Position numbers and translations under genes: made by a program. Shown here one piece after another: positions 61,016-62,000 of a stretch of DNA of 62,000 bases. Numbering within the stretch: position 1 is the first letter of the stretch; each line of letters starts with the position of its first letter. The notes beneath the pieces were generated by a model. That model was not told where the DNA came from and did not search any database. It saw only the letters and a program-made list of their open reading frames with translations. Origin of the DNA: Lingula anatina (lineage: Eukaryota > Brachiopoda > Lingulata > Lingulida > Lingulidae). The stretch spans positions 49,635 to 111,634 of the forward strand of contig NW_019773848.1 of NCBI RefSeq assembly GCF_001039355.2, written 5' to 3'.

Positions 61016-62000
61016 GTAGGATAGATCTACAGTTTATAAAAGTCCAAGCCTCCATGATCTAATGTCAAGACTTGTTCAAAATTTGTTGTGGAAATGAGTA
61101 AGTCAATATAAAATTTTCCTGTCATGGATAAACCCAGGTAACACAAGTAATCACTTCATATGCATCTTATTTATGCAGTTTTAGTGAATATTTCATTTTT
61201 CCTACAAGTACATTTTTAGGAGCAACTTTGTTCTCCCACGGGCCTGAACCCATCTGGTACCAGTTATATTTTCCGATTGCCCACATTTACAATAGTGCAT
61301 ATTAACAAATAAATGGTGATCACGCTCTTAAACATTGTGGATTTTTTTTTTTTTGTGCAACAGTACGTGATTATTTTCAGCTTTGTATGTGTGAAATTTA
61401 TGCCGTCTTGTTTGAGAAATTTTCAACTTCTACTTATAATAACACAATACCATACATGATGTAAACCAAAATTTCAGTGAAATATGTCATACAGTAAATC
61501 AAACTCCCTCCTAAAAACAAATTTTTATAGTTTATATTTATTACTTTTTGCAAAGGAAACATAAATACAATCAAAATGTACATGTGTATTCCATTAAGTA
61601 TATTCCATACACTTAAACAAAGATGCAAAAAAAAAAAAGGTTAAAAAGGTTTAAAAAAAAGGTACTATAAATGTACAAATCTGTACTCCATCTAAATATC
61701 TTTGGATTTTTTCCATTAAATAGTGACCTTTACTTTTATTCAAGACACATATGATATTTCACATCTGATGTTCAAAATCTGTGAATTATTTTGATATTCA
61801 TATAGATCCCTTAAGGTTCAAATATTGTAAGTATTAATCTTGTTACAAATACAAAAAATTGGTCACTTGAGATTTAACAAGCTTATGACATCCTTGTAAA
61901 ATTGGAACTCCTTATTTAATGGTCAGTAATAATTTAGTGAAAACATGTCTTTACCACAAAATAATTTGGCCATTACCTGAAACTTCTAAAACTGTAAGAT
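61016..62000. other. non-coding right end of window
   Basis: No gene, RNA or repeat is recognised apart from short homopolymers. Confidence 0.5.

Noticed and set aside
1-62000. CRISPR arrays, bacterial operons, riboswitches, rRNA genes
   Set aside because: None seen; the spliced gene structure shows the DNA is eukaryotic.

Overview
The window is eukaryotic nuclear DNA, AT-rich, with short GT-AG-spliced exons, long introns, many microsatellites and small inverted-repeat transposons. The genes suggest a marine invertebrate animal: tandem family-92 glycosyltransferases, a protamine-like sperm protein, a ciliary protein and secreted subtilisins. Frequent ACATGTA-type palindromes and the GT92 expansion would suit a lophotrochozoan such as a mollusc or brachiopod, but the species cannot be fixed from sequence alone.

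Layout. (1) 0.4-11.3 kb, + strand: three two-exon GT92 glycosyltransferase genes; the second and third are almost identical and meet at a single N (8522). (2) 12.5-22.9 kb, - strand: one 22-exon gene whose reconstructed reading frame closes exactly (1305 aa). It joins a CARD, a possible TRADD-N-like module, a long coiled coil, a VWA domain and two MIB/HERC2 domains; this is the most novel object here. (3) 23-36.4 kb, - strand: phosphoserine phosphatase (5 coding exons, 224 aa) with a TATA-containing promoter, embedded in duplicated sequence around three more single-N joins. (4) 37.2-38.2 kb, + strand: a 3-exon, 204-aa Arg/Lys/Ser-rich protamine-like protein. (5) 42.5-45.6 kb, + strand: an 8-exon, 325-aa CFAP119/CCDC189-like ciliary protein. 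(6) 47.4-51.7 kb and 56.3-59.4+ kb, - strand: two paralogous secreted S8 subtilisins with signs of gene conversion. (7) 59.6-60.9 kb, + strand: a 5'-truncated non-LTR retrotransposon interrupted by the fifth N.

Assembly caution. Five isolated Ns (8522, 26751, 32140, 34599, 60035) look like contig joins. At the first four, the sequence after the N repeats the last 0.8-3.7 kb before it with slight polymorphism, and the repeat stops exactly where the left contig stops. This is the signature of unmerged overlapping haplotype contigs. The 'third' GT92 gene and the extra PSPH exons may therefore be alleles, not true duplications.

The genes do not form a single pathway. The protamine-like and ciliary genes may share sperm expression, the subtilisin pair is a local family, and the CARD-VWA-MIB gene is a stand-alone candidate for innate signalling or ubiquitin-related scaffolding.
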